Below, piece by piece: positions 1 to 6,503 of a stretch of DNA of 14,620 nucleotides. Origin of the DNA: Dehalococcoidia bacterium (GTDB taxonomy: Bacteria > Chloroflexota > Dehalococcoidia > GIF9 > UBA5620); NCBI GenBank assembly GCA_016783225.1, contig JADHWZ010000034.1:1-14620 (forward strand), read 5' to 3'. A model generated the notes under the pieces. The model made no database searches. It was not told the origin of the DNA and saw nothing but the letters and a program-made list of their open reading frames with translations. Every line of letters begins with the position of its first letter. Position 1 is the first letter of the stretch. A program made the position numbers and the translations under genes.

Positions 1-10
1 ATGAAACAAC

Positions 11-541
11 ATGGACACATCGATTAAGGCCAAGATGTATTTCCCTTTGGTCATTATCATCCTAGCAGTTGGATTGCTGTGCGCTTGTGGAAACCCGTCG
101 CATGCAGTCGCTCCGCCAATTGAAGAGCCTTCGGCACCACCTGCGGTCACTCCGCCTGCGGAGCAGCCTGCAGAGCCATCCAAAACAACAACTGCATCTG
201 ACAGGGTAGATGTTGTCTATTTCCACCGCCCTCGTCGCTGCGTGACCTGCCTCTGTTTCGAAGAACGGCTTCGCCACGTCGTGAAGACATATTTCCAGGA
301 TGAGGTAGATAGCGGCAAGCTGACTCTCGAGGTATTGAGCCTGGGTGACAAGGAGAATGCCGCTACCGTCAACAAGTATGGCGCCTTTGGGCCACAACTA
401 TTTATCAATACTGTCAGGGATGGCGCTGACCATATTAGAAATATAGAGGAGATTTGGTCTTGGAGCTGCAGAAGCGATAAGGAGGGCTTTGACCAGGCAG
501 TCAAGAACCTTATTGAACAAAGCCTTGAGGAAGTGCAGTAA
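11..541 (+). CDS. ArsF-family thioredoxin-fold lipoprotein (copy A)
   Basis: The 176-residue product has an N-terminal hydrophobic segment (about residues 10-25) ending in a lipobox-like L-C-A-C with the lipid Cys at position 26, then a Pro/Ala/Glu-rich linker (about 33-60). A thioredoxin-like domain follows, starting DVVYFH, with a C-V-T-C pair at Cys77/Cys80. The pattern YFHR-x2-RC-x2-C, then TYFxDEVxSGKL and LFINTxxDGxDHI, is what I recognise as the ArsF family, named from the arsEFG aromatic-arsenical operon and annotated as a nitroreductase subunit. The lipoprotein signal places it outside the membrane, as a likely thiol-redox partner. Its stop overlaps the ATG of an ArsG-like remnant (TAATG at 539-543), the normal arsF-arsG coupling. 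A close paralogue is at 3569. The ribosome binding site lies outside the window. Family assignment is from memory of motifs; the exact reaction is unproven. Confidence 0.8.
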   Translation: MDTSIKAKMYFPLVIIILAVGLLCACGNPSHAVAPPIEEPSAPPAVTPPAEQPAEPSKTTTASDRVDVVYFHRPRRCVTCLCFEERLRHVVKTYFQDEVDSGKLTLEVLSLGDKENAATVNKYGAFGPQLFINTVRDGADHIRNIEEIWSWSCRSDKEGFDQAVKNLIEQSLEEVQ

Positions 542-635
542 TGGACTAGGTATTGTTCTAGGGCACCCCCTCAACGTCCCGGCCCTCTCAGCGCTGTTCC
601 TGGGGCTAATTACGGGTGTCAGCCCCTGTCCTTGG
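541..635 (+). pseudogene. 5' remnant of ArsG/CcdA-like permease, frameshifted and truncated
   Basis: The ATG at 541 overlaps the stop of the ArsF gene but meets TAG after two codons. Reading one base back (frame starting at 540) gives ALSALFLGLITGVSPCPW, which matches the first membrane segment and S-P-C-P motif of CcdA-like ArsG permeases. Adding one base just after ATGGA would restore M-E/D-L-G-I-V-L-G-H-P-L into that frame, so a single-base deletion explains the start. After the SPCP motif the family would continue with LATNI-type sequence, but here unrelated residues follow to a stop at 717-719. The rest of the gene is therefore missing. This is a remnant of the permease that normally pairs with ArsF. 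Confidence 0.65.
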
Positions 636-873
636 TCAGTAGGAAACGGCTATAAGCCAAGGTTGAAATCTCGCCGCACGATGAACGAGACATGGAGACT
701 GGAAGTTTGGAAGTATTGATGTTAAGAAACAGTGGTGACACCGCCTACAAAGAAGAGATGCGCTGACCTGGTCCGGAGCCCAAACAGGAGGAGCAATGAA
801 AATGAGAGTAATGAAGCCAAAGATCATCTGGCTATTAACATAAGCTGTTGCCATTAACCGAACTGATAGTGAT
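636..873 (+). other. Intergenic stretch with an abandoned start for the next gene
   Basis: No intact gene is seen in 636-795. A strong Shine-Dalgarno (AGGAGGAG at 786-793) precedes ATG at 796 and ATG at 802. These open a 15-codon reading frame (MKMRVMKPKIIWLLT) that ends at TAA 841-843. The same frame continues without further stops into the signal peptide at 874 and, past a TGA, into the surface protein. The short ORF may be a leader peptide or the original N-terminus, cut off by a nonsense change. Confidence 0.5.
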
Positions 874-2178
874 ATGAGGCTGATACATTTTGCGATTCTA
901 TTTCTACTGCTGGCGCTAGCCCTTGTGCCGCCTACGACCGTAGAAGCTGGCTGAGTGGGCAGCGACTGTAGCGGTGTCAGTCTGACACCTGACAAAGGCA
1001 AGGTAGGCACCATGGTGGTCATGGCCATCACGAGTAGCGCTTTCCCGCTGGCCGGATCCTATCAAATTCTGTGGAGCAAATCGCCAGTCTCCACCGCGGG
1101 CAACTACGTGCTGGTGGCCGAGGGTGACGTAGCTAAAGGCAGCATGGAGGTAACAGCCACTTTCACCATCCCCGAAACTGCCTACGGCACGAACTATGTT
1201 CAGTTCAAGCGTGGATGGCGTCCCGAGGAAGACCCTTACAACTTCATTTTTGACGTCGCGCCAGGCATTGAGGTGAGTCCATCATCAGCCTCACCCGGGT
1301 TCCAGGTCACGGTCAATGGCACCGGCTTTCCCGCCGATAGTGATGGTATCAAGCTAAGCTTCGATGATGAAGGTAGCGATATGGTCATCGTTACTGATGA
1401 CTTGGGTAGCTTTACCTTAAAGTTCACTGTCCCCGATACCGTCGCCGGCAAGCACGACTTCAAAGCCGCAGACGAGAGTGTATATGCGGCGGAAGCCACC
1501 GCAAGCTTGGTACTCCTCCCCAGCATCAACCTCAGCCCCAAGTTGCCCGAGGTGAGCAGCCAGGCCACCGTTAGTGGCCGTGGCTTCGCCGCCAGCAGCG
1601 AGATATCCATCAAATACGACAACGTCAAGGTTGCCGACTCGCCAACCACCGACGAACTCGGCAGCTTCAGCCATGCCTTCACGGTGCCCGAAAGCCCTGA
1701 GACCGAGCACCAGATTGTGACCACCGACAAGGCCGGCAACACGGCCACCTACAGCCTGGCTCTGGAGGGCAAAGCACCGCCGGCGCCGGCAACAATTCTG
1801 CCCCGGGGGCAAAGATTCGGCTGGCTTGGCTCAGAGGTGGTTGCCTTCAGCTGGACTGAGAGTACCGACCCTAGCGGCGTCACCTACACGCTGGAGATAG
1901 CCGATAACCTCGATTTCTTTCCACTGGCATCAGGTATGAGAAAGGCCGGATTGACGCAGGCCACCTGCCCTGTCGATCTCCGGCCGGGCACGTACTACTG
2001 GCGGGTGAGGGCGGTTGACGGTGCTGGCAACAAAAGTGAGTGGGCGCTTTGCCCCTACCCCTTCAAGATTGGCTTCTTGTCCACCATCTGGTTTCCGTTA
2101 CTGGGTGGCTTGTTCTTCCTTCTCGCCTTCGTCTTCATCGTTCGCGCGTTCTTTCAGCGCCTGAGGGAGTACTACTAA
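874..2178 (+). CDS. Ig-like (IPT/TIG + FN3) surface protein A with in-frame TGA at codon 27
   Basis: From ATG 874 the frame encodes a signal peptide (MRLIHFAILFLLLALALVPP...VEAG) and then an in-frame TGA at 952-954. An open frame of 407 codons follows from 955 to TAA 2178. The extracellular part has three IPT/TIG-like repeats (markers VSLTPDKGKVGT, IEVSPSSASPG, INLSPKLPEV) and a fibronectin III-like domain (VAFSWTES to [12 protein letters not shown]). A C-terminal transmembrane helix with a basic end (FFQRLREYY) comes last. The paralogue at 4143 has Cys where the TGA lies, giving C-V-G-G-S-C against TGA-V-G-S-D-C. Without read-through the mature domain would lack a secretion signal. ATG 874 has no clear Shine-Dalgarno. 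The gene is either a selenoprotein candidate or a pseudogene; the domain calls are firm at the level of fold and uncertain as to function. Confidence 0.6.
973..989 (+). promoter_or_regulatory. SECIS-like hairpin downstream of in-frame TGA
   Basis: The 17-base perfect inverted repeat GGTGTCAGTCTGACACC begins 18 bases after the TGA at 952-954. It folds as a 6-bp stem (GGUGUC/GACACC) with apical loop AGUCU. The position of the loop (24 bases after UGA) and a G among its first two bases fit the loose bacterial SECIS consensus. In length and outer bases it resembles the upper stem of the E. coli fdhF element. The Cys-containing paralogue has only a weaker version here (GGTGTGAGTTTGACGCC). Short stems are easily met by chance, so this is only suggestive. 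Confidence 0.35.
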
Positions 2179-2220
2179 TTGGAATAAGCGGGCCATGCTT
2201 GTACGGGCACAAGAATCGCT
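1873..2220 (+). repeat. 348-bp direct repeat, left copy
   Basis: This segment covers the FN3-like domain, the membrane anchor, the stop and 42 bases past it. It aligns without gaps to 3169-3516, with about 17 mismatches by eye, so roughly 95% identical. Most differences sit in a short stretch near 1970-2000. It is the source-type copy because the surrounding gene is complete on its left side. Confidence 0.9.
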
Positions 2221-2271
2221 TGCTGCGTTCTTCAAGCAACCGGTAGACGTTCAATTCTTTTTGAGCGAGAT

Positions 2272-2287
2272 TTTGAAATATGTCGAA
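2272..2287 (+). promoter_or_regulatory. Probable ArsR operator upstream of thioredoxin-like gene
   Basis: TTTGAAATATGTCGAA differs at one base of 16 from the site over the arsR start (TTCGAAATATGTCGAA at 12927-12942), which is a 5-6-5 inverted repeat. It ends 25 bases before the ATG at 2313, in a 134-base gap that also holds an AAAGGAG ribosome site (2297-2303). The near-exact match to a site 10 kb away suggests control by the same ArsR. Confidence 0.6.
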
Positions 2288-2312
2288 TAATTGCATAAAG
2301 GAGCTTAACTAA

Positions 2313-2867
2313 ATGACAGACGAAGACTCTCATTCCAATAAGATACCAAAAACAGAGTGGTGGAAGATCGCTGGCTTGGCTTTAGGAGTGATTTTGATTA
2401 TAGCTGGTGTGGCCTATTCTCTGACAACGAGGCACAGCAGTGCCTCAAATGGCCCTTTGAGCCAGGGTACCGTCAGTGCCCCCGCAAGAATGGGTCTCGG
2501 CGAATTGACCTGGGTTCAAAATCTCGATACCCTGTTCGCTAGCTACGATGTTGTCTTTGTGATTTTGCCGAAAGATGATGATTTAGCCAAAGAAGCTACC
2601 AGCCAGGTGACCGGAGCGGTGGAAAAAATCCGAGACCAAGGGGCAAGTGTGTATAGCTTGCCCCTCAGCCCCAGCAACCCCGAATTCTCCACCACGACTG
2701 AGCGCCTGGGCATCTCGCAGTTCCCAACAGTTCTCATCTTAGCCAAAAACGGCAACGGGGCTATTGTTACCAGAGACTTCGACGAGACAAAACTTCTTCA
2801 GGCATATCTGGTAGTCTCCAGCCCGACCTGCGCCCCGGGTAGCTCCAGCGGCTGCTGCCCCAAATAG
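2313..2867 (+). CDS. Membrane-anchored thioredoxin-like protein with Cys-rich tail (ArsE-like candidate)
   Basis: The product has 184 residues. ATG 2313 follows AAAGGAG with 9 bases between. A short charged N-terminus leads into one membrane helix (about residues 19-38) with no lipobox, so the rest should lie outside the cell. The domain at about 65-165 shows a thioredoxin-like pattern: a hydrophobic strand VVFVILP, then FPTVLIL with the usual cis-Pro position. The normal CxxC at the first helix is absent. The tail ends C-x7-CC (Cys173, Cys181, Cys182), which could bind a soft metal or arsenic. The next ORF at 2880 is the start of an ArsG-like permease, so the original order was probably this gene followed by arsG. 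An ArsE-like role in that operon is inferred from this position only. A probable ArsR site lies just upstream. Confidence 0.7.
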   Translation: MTDEDSHSNKIPKTEWWKIAGLALGVILIIAGVAYSLTTRHSSASNGPLSQGTVSAPARMGLGELTWVQNLDTLFASYDVVFVILPKDDDLAKEATSQVTGAVEKIRDQGASVYSLPLSPSNPEFSTTTERLGISQFPTVLILAKNGNGAIVTRDFDETKLLQAYLVVSSPTCAPGSSSGCCPK

Positions 2868-2879
2868 AAGGTAGTCGTT

Positions 2880-2933
2880 ATGGAAGAATGGATTAAACTG
2901 GTTTTCAGTGCACCTGGATTTGGCATTTCATAA
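2880..2933 (+). pseudogene. Second 5' remnant of ArsG-like permease
   Basis: ATG 2880 lies 12 bases after the stop of the thioredoxin-like gene, with a GAAGG ribosome site. It encodes only [17 protein letters not shown] before TAA. The length and hydrophobic start correspond to the residues before the first membrane segment of an ArsG/CcdA-like permease and align with the frame at 541. The sequence then switches to the leader of a DUF763 gene, so the permease body has been replaced at this point. Identification of so short a piece rests mainly on position. Confidence 0.45.
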
Positions 2934-2955
2934 TATGCGCTATGAAGTTAGCACC

Positions 2956-3474
2956 ATGACTGGCCAACCACAAAGAACCGGGATCGCCAATCTACCTCTG
3001 CATTACGGCAAGGCGCCGCCGTGGCTCTTTGAGCGTATGACCAAGCTAGCACGCGAAATCACCATCGCCATCACCACCGAGTTCGGCTCCAATGAGGTGC
3101 TCCGCCGCCTGTCAGACCCTTTCTGGTTCCAGGCCTTCGGCTGCGTATTAGGCTATGACTGGCACTCCAGCGGCGTCACCTGCACGCTGGAGATAGCCGA
3201 TAACCTCGATTTCTTTCCACTGGCATCAGGTATGAGAAAGGCCGCATTGACGCAGGCCATCTGCCCTGGCAACCTTCCCCCGGGTACCTACTACTGGCGG
3301 GTGAGGGCGGTTGACGGCGCTGGGAACGAAAGTGAGTGGGCGCTTTGCCCCTACCCCTTCAAGATTGGCTTCTTCTCCACCATCTGGTATCCGTTACTGG
3401 GTGGCTTGTTCTTCCTTCTCGCCTTCGTCTTCATCGTTCGCGCGTTCTTTCAGCGCCTGAGGGAGTACTACTAA
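2956..3474 (+). pseudogene. Chimera: DUF763 N-terminus fused in frame to surface-protein C-terminus
   Basis: The first ~70 residues ([20 protein letters not shown] ... [21 protein letters not shown]) match the start of DUF763 proteins, which are normally several hundred residues long. From Ser-Gly-Val-Thr onward the frame becomes the FN3-like half, membrane helix and basic tail of the surface protein. Both families carry S-G-V-T at the junction, and the DNA shares AGCGGCGTCACC (3169-3180 and 1873-1884), so the join probably arose by recombination at this short homology. ATG 2956 is chosen because DUF763 proteins start just before RTG; GTG 2908 and ATG 2935 are in frame too. The 172-residue product has a cytoplasmic start, no signal peptide and a C-terminal anchor, so it is unlikely to work as either parent. 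Confidence 0.75.
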
Positions 3475-3516
3475 TTGGAATAAACGGGCCATGCTTGTAC
3501 GGGCACAAGAATCGCT
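3169..3516 (+). repeat. 348-bp direct repeat, right copy
   Basis: This is the partner of 1873-2220 and forms the 3' part of the chimeric gene. Its left end coincides with the DUF763 junction. Its right end falls in the gap before the second ArsF gene, after the shared AATCGCT. About 5% divergence between the copies argues against a very recent duplication or a simple assembly collapse. Confidence 0.9.
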
Positions 3517-3568
3517 GGCGCGAATACGAGGACAGCTGACAACAGAAAACGGGAGGCTATATAGGGCT

Positions 3569-4084
3569 ATGAACACATCGGGTAAGGCCAAGACATACTT
3601 TCCTCTGCTCGCCGTCCTGGCACTTGGATTGGTATGTTCATGTGCAAGTCCTACTTCTATGGCTACGCCTCCCTCATCAAATGATTCCGAGGGCTTGCCT
3701 GCGGCAACCCGAATTCCCGATGAGCCCCTGGGATCACCGGATAGAGTAGACGTGGTGTATTTCCACCGTCATCGTCGCTGCAAGGCTTGCCTCTACATCG
3801 AAGACCACGTCAGCTATGTCGTGAAGACATATTTCCAAGACGAAGTCGATAGCGGTAGACTAACTCTCGAGATAGTCGACTTGGGGGATAATGAGAGTGC
3901 CGCCATCATCAGCAAATACGGCGCTCATAGCCCACAGCTATTTACCAACACCATTAGGGATGGCGTTGACCATATAAGACATGTAGAGGAGATTTGGACT
4001 CAGGGCTTCAGGGGCAGCGACGAGGACTTTGACGAAATAGTTAGAAGCGCCATTGAGCAAAGCCTCAGGGGTGAGGAATATTGA
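3569..4084 (+). CDS. ArsF-family thioredoxin-fold lipoprotein (copy B)
   Basis: The product has 171 residues and is a close paralogue of the gene at 11. The start at 3569 gives the same N-terminus (MNTSGKAKTYFPL vs MDTSIKAKMYFPL) and follows GGGAGG at 3551-3556; an upstream ATG at 3491 lies inside the repeat and is not supported. The lipobox-like V-C-S-C puts the lipid Cys at 25, followed by a low-complexity linker (about 30-57). The redox pair is C-K-A-C at Cys71/Cys74 in the YFHRHRRC motif, then TYFQDEVDSGRLTLEI and LFTNTIRDGVDHI. The downstream ArsG permease is missing altogether here, and the next gene is the surface protein at 4143. The two copies keep the catalytic pair while linkers and tails vary, which suggests selection for the redox function. 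Confidence 0.82.
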   Translation: MNTSGKAKTYFPLLAVLALGLVCSCASPTSMATPPSSNDSEGLPAATRIPDEPLGSPDRVDVVYFHRHRRCKACLYIEDHVSYVVKTYFQDEVDSGRLTLEIVDLGDNESAAIISKYGAHSPQLFTNTIRDGVDHIRHVEEIWTQGFRGSDEDFDEIVRSAIEQSLRGEEY

Positions 4085-4167
4085 GTTCCAGTAGTGTCCT
4101 GCGGGACTTCTGGAGTCTCAAGTACAAGGGGGACTGCAGAAAATGCGCGGTCCATTTGTGTGCATAA
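4081..4167 (+). other. Short unrecognised ORF after ArsF copy B
   Basis: TTG 4081 overlaps the stop of the ArsF gene and opens 28 codons ending in SLKYKGDCRKCAVHLCA. It is Cys-rich with a C-x2-C pair and overlaps the start of the next gene by 25 bases. It might be the tail of a lost gene or chance. I do not recognise it. Confidence 0.15.
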
Positions 4168-5390
4168 CAAGAGAGTCCAACACCTGGAGAATACGACCGG
4201 TGTATTACGCGGCTCTGGTTGCACTGCTGGCTTCGTTCTTGATACCAGCTTCACCCGCAAACGCTGGTTGCGTTGGCGGTAGCTGCGGTAGCGGTGTGAG
4301 TTTGACGCCTGACTCGGGTAAGGTCGGGACTATGGTGGTCTTGTCTATTGCGAGCAGCGCCTTTCCACTGGAAGGAGACTACGAGATTCGGTGGAGTCCA
4401 ATGGTAACCTTTGAGAAGGATAGAACCATTGTGCTGAAGGAAGGTAGTGTCGCCAGGGGAACCACGGCTGTAACGGCCAGCTTCACCATCCCCGAAGCCA
4501 AATACGGTGCACACTACATACAGTTCATGCAACTTGCCAATAGAAGGGTTGTTAATTTCCGGTTCACCGTTAAGCCAAGCCTCAAAATCAGTCCCTCGGC
4601 AGGCACACCTGGTACTACTGTGACCATCAGCGGCACAGGCTTCCCTGCCCAAGGTATGGGCAAAGTTACCTTTGATGGTAAGTCAACCGATGTGGCCATC
4701 GCCACTAATGATGTAGGTAGCTTCACCTCGGAGTTCATCATTCCTGATACTAGCGCTGGCGAGCACGAATTAATTGCCACGACCGAATATGTTGCTGTAA
4801 CTGCCACCGCCGAACTGGAAGTCGTACCCAGCGCCTCCCTTCCCCCTGAAGCTTCAGACGTCGATACCGAGGACACCAACACAGAAGTTCGTGATGACAA
4901 CCGGTCTACCCCCAACTTAGCTCAGGACAGCAAGGCACCACCAACGCCAGGTGTAATTGCGCCTATGGGACATAGGTTTGGCTTGCTTGGCACCCAGGCA
5001 GTCTCCTTCAGCTGGAGCAAGGTGTCTGACCCTAGTGGCATTACCTATACCTTGGAGATAGCCGACAACTACGAGTTCCTCCCTCTTGAAACGAGCATAC
5101 AAAAGACAGAATTAGCCGAGACTAGTTGCACTGTCAGTATCGAGCCCGGTACCTATTACTGGCGGGTAAAGGCAGTTGACGGCGCCGATAATGAAAGCCG
5201 ATGGGCATACGCGCCTTATACGTTCAAGGTGGCAGAAGTCTCCGCCTTAATACAGAAGTCCGTTGAATTACTGAATAAGGTCAGATTTCTCTCCATCTTG
5301 GGCTTTATTATCGGCGGTCTTATTATTCTCCGCATCTTGGTTCTAGTTACTCGGGCCGCCATACGTCGCCGGAGGGACTATTGGTATTAG
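4143..5390 (+). CDS. Ig-like (IPT/TIG + FN3) surface protein B, membrane-anchored
   Basis: The product has 415 residues. After about 20 N-terminal residues comes a signal-peptide-like stretch (YYAALVALLASFLIPASPANAG), then C-V-G-G-S-C and GVSLTPDSGKVGT. Two IPT/TIG-like domains (about 50-145 and 148-230) are followed by a Glu/Asp/Thr-rich linker (about 232-262). A fibronectin III-like domain with AVSFSW ... YYWRVKAVDGADNES and a C-terminal helix with an RRRRDYWY end complete it. The start is uncertain: ATG 4143 gives an overlong leader, and GTG at about 4200, just before YYAAL, is a reasonable alternative. Compared with protein A it lacks the third IPT repeat and carries the acidic linker in its place. 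The role is probably surface binding or scaffolding on the outer face of the membrane; substrate unknown. Position after arsF is shared with protein A. Confidence 0.8.
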   Translation: MRGPFVCITRESNTWRIRPVYYAALVALLASFLIPASPANAGCVGGSCGSGVSLTPDSGKVGTMVVLSIASSAFPLEGDYEIRWSPMVTFEKDRTIVLKEGSVARGTTAVTASFTIPEAKYGAHYIQFMQLANRRVVNFRFTVKPSLKISPSAGTPGTTVTISGTGFPAQGMGKVTFDGKSTDVAIATNDVGSFTSEFIIPDTSAGEHELIATTEYVAVTATAELEVVPSASLPPEASDVDTEDTNTEVRDDNRSTPNLAQDSKAPPTPGVIAPMGHRFGLLGTQAVSFSWSKVSDPSGITYTLEIADNYEFLPLETSIQKTELAETSCTVSIEPGTYYWRVKAVDGADNESRWAYAPYTFKVAEVSALIQKSVELLNKVRFLSILGFIIGGLIILRILVLVTRAAIRRRRDYWY

Positions 5391-5511
5391 GAAGGCAAAT
5401 AGGGGCTGTTCTCGTGGAGAATACTGGACACTGGAATACTAGGCCTGCTTGTTCATCTGCTGCCCAGGCGTCAGACTTGCCCCCTTCAAGGCCAGCGACG
5501 CCAAGGTTCCC
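5391..5511. other. Gap between convergent genes
   Basis: The 121 bases separate the + strand surface protein from the - strand DUF4382 gene. A weak nested hairpin can be drawn: GGCGTC (5467-5472) with GACGCC (5497-5502), enclosing CTTG/CAAG. There is no T-run, so it is not called as a terminator. Confidence 0.3.
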
Positions 5512-6303
5512 TCAATTGGGAGGATGAGACTTACCCTGCTGGATGGCCAATCTCACGATTGGCTTCACTGTAACCTTGCCACTGCCGCTAACTGTCACCA
5601 TCCTATCGGCGTCAAAGTCAAGAAGTAAGACCGTGGTCTCGTCTTCCATAACATCAAAGGGGCGGGTGAACTTGAGCTCCCCGCTGGGGACAGTGGCCAT
5701 CTCCAGTTCGCCGTCGCCTATAGCCACTTTGACTTCCTCAATTGTAATTCTGACTTGTGTATATCTGCCCGTCTCAACTTCACTGACTGTCAGCACCTCA
5801 TCAAGCCCTTTAATCTCGATAAGGTCAAAAGTCCTGGCTGCACCGTCACTCAATGATAACCACTCACCTTGTCCTTGTTGTACCTGCTGCTGTTCTCGCT
5901 CTCGCTCTTGCTCCTGAGTAATATTGTCACTGCCTTGATGTTCTTGTTGCCTCTCCTGTTCCGCTACGGCTTTATGGATGCTCACATCGGAGACAGTGAC
6001 TACTATGCTGGTCACGTCGTCACGAGGTGGGGCATCAGTAACATGCACTTCGACCGTGCCTGTAACAGGTAGCCCGGCGTCTGGCGATTCTGCAACTGGT
6101 GGTGGTGCTGTTTCCGGTGATTGCACGTCCGACCCGTTCGTAGCCGCAGGCGCTGGTCCCTCCCCTCCTGCGTCTGTATCCGGCATTTCCGTAGCTGGTG
6201 GTGCGCCCGCTGGTGACTCGGCACTCGGTGCGCAACTGATACCAGATACGCCGGTGACGATAAGAAGTACCAAGACGGCCAGACACGAGACTGCCTTTCT
6301 CAT
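5512..6303 (-). CDS. DUF4382 lipoprotein
   Basis: The product has 263 residues. ATG 6303 follows an ideal AAGGAGG. The N-terminus is a secretion signal ending G-I-S-C (Cys near residue 25), a slightly unusual lipobox. A Pro/Ala/Glu-rich linker runs to about residue 78. The domain begins GTVEVHVTDAPP and includes VVTVSDVSIH, TFDLIEIKGLDEVL, GRYTQVRITIEEVKV and PFDVMEDETTVLLLDFDA, the pattern of the DUF4382 family, which is extracytoplasmic and of unknown function. A Gln/Glu/Arg-rich insertion (about 115-145) interrupts the first half and may form a coiled coil. It lies alone, tail to tail with the surface protein. Confidence 0.85.
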   Translation of the reverse strand: MRKAVSCLAVLVLLIVTGVSGISCAPSAESPAGAPPATEMPDTDAGGEGPAPAATNGSDVQSPETAPPPVAESPDAGLPVTGTVEVHVTDAPPRDDVTSIVVTVSDVSIHKAVAEQERQQEHQGSDNITQEQEREREQQQVQQGQGEWLSLSDGAARTFDLIEIKGLDEVLTVSEVETGRYTQVRITIEEVKVAIGDGELEMATVPSGELKFTRPFDVMEDETTVLLLDFDADRMVTVSGSGKVTVKPIVRLAIQQGKSHPPN

Positions 6304-6503
6304 TCGCGTTTCCCTCCTTCTGTAGTGTTCGTTGGATTGCCTACCTAAGTATATACAACTGGGAAGGGCTCAAGAGGTTTAGACGGTAAGGTTAAGATTA
6401 TCTCACAGGCTTCATTTCATACCCAAGCTAGCAGGAACCAAGGCTAGAACCTCTTAACCTTGCCAGCTTTGTCACGCAGGTGCAGCAGGATTTGCTTTGG
6501 ATC
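6304..6503. other. Spacer with long-range inverted repeat
   Basis: The 200 bases lie between the CDF stop and the DUF4382 start, both on the - strand. GGTAAGGTTAAG (6385-6396) pairs with CTTAACCTTGCC (6453-6464) with one mismatch across a 56-base loop. It may mark the end of the CDF transcript. A TATACT near 6348-6353 (- strand) could be a -10 box for the DUF4382 gene, but no well-spaced -35 is seen. Confidence 0.3.

Noticed and set aside
1236..1812. Antisense frames inside surface protein A
   Set aside because: No family features and no ribosome sites; the + strand frame has clear Ig-like repeats and a membrane anchor.
1873..3516. Mobile element or CRISPR as the cause of the direct repeat
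   Set aside because: No transposase, terminal inverted repeats, target-site duplication or spaced short repeats are seen; the repeat is a piece of a coding gene with its 3' flank.
3491..3568. Upstream ATG extension of ArsF copy B
   Set aside because: It lies partly in the direct repeat, would place 26 charged residues before the lipoprotein signal and has no counterpart in copy A. The start at 3569 has a ribosome site and aligns with copy A.
5543..6325. Long open frames on the + strand opposite the DUF4382 gene
   Set aside because: They are antisense shadows: Ser/Thr-rich translations of the reverse complement, no ribosome sites, while the - strand frame has a signal peptide, ideal Shine-Dalgarno and family motifs.
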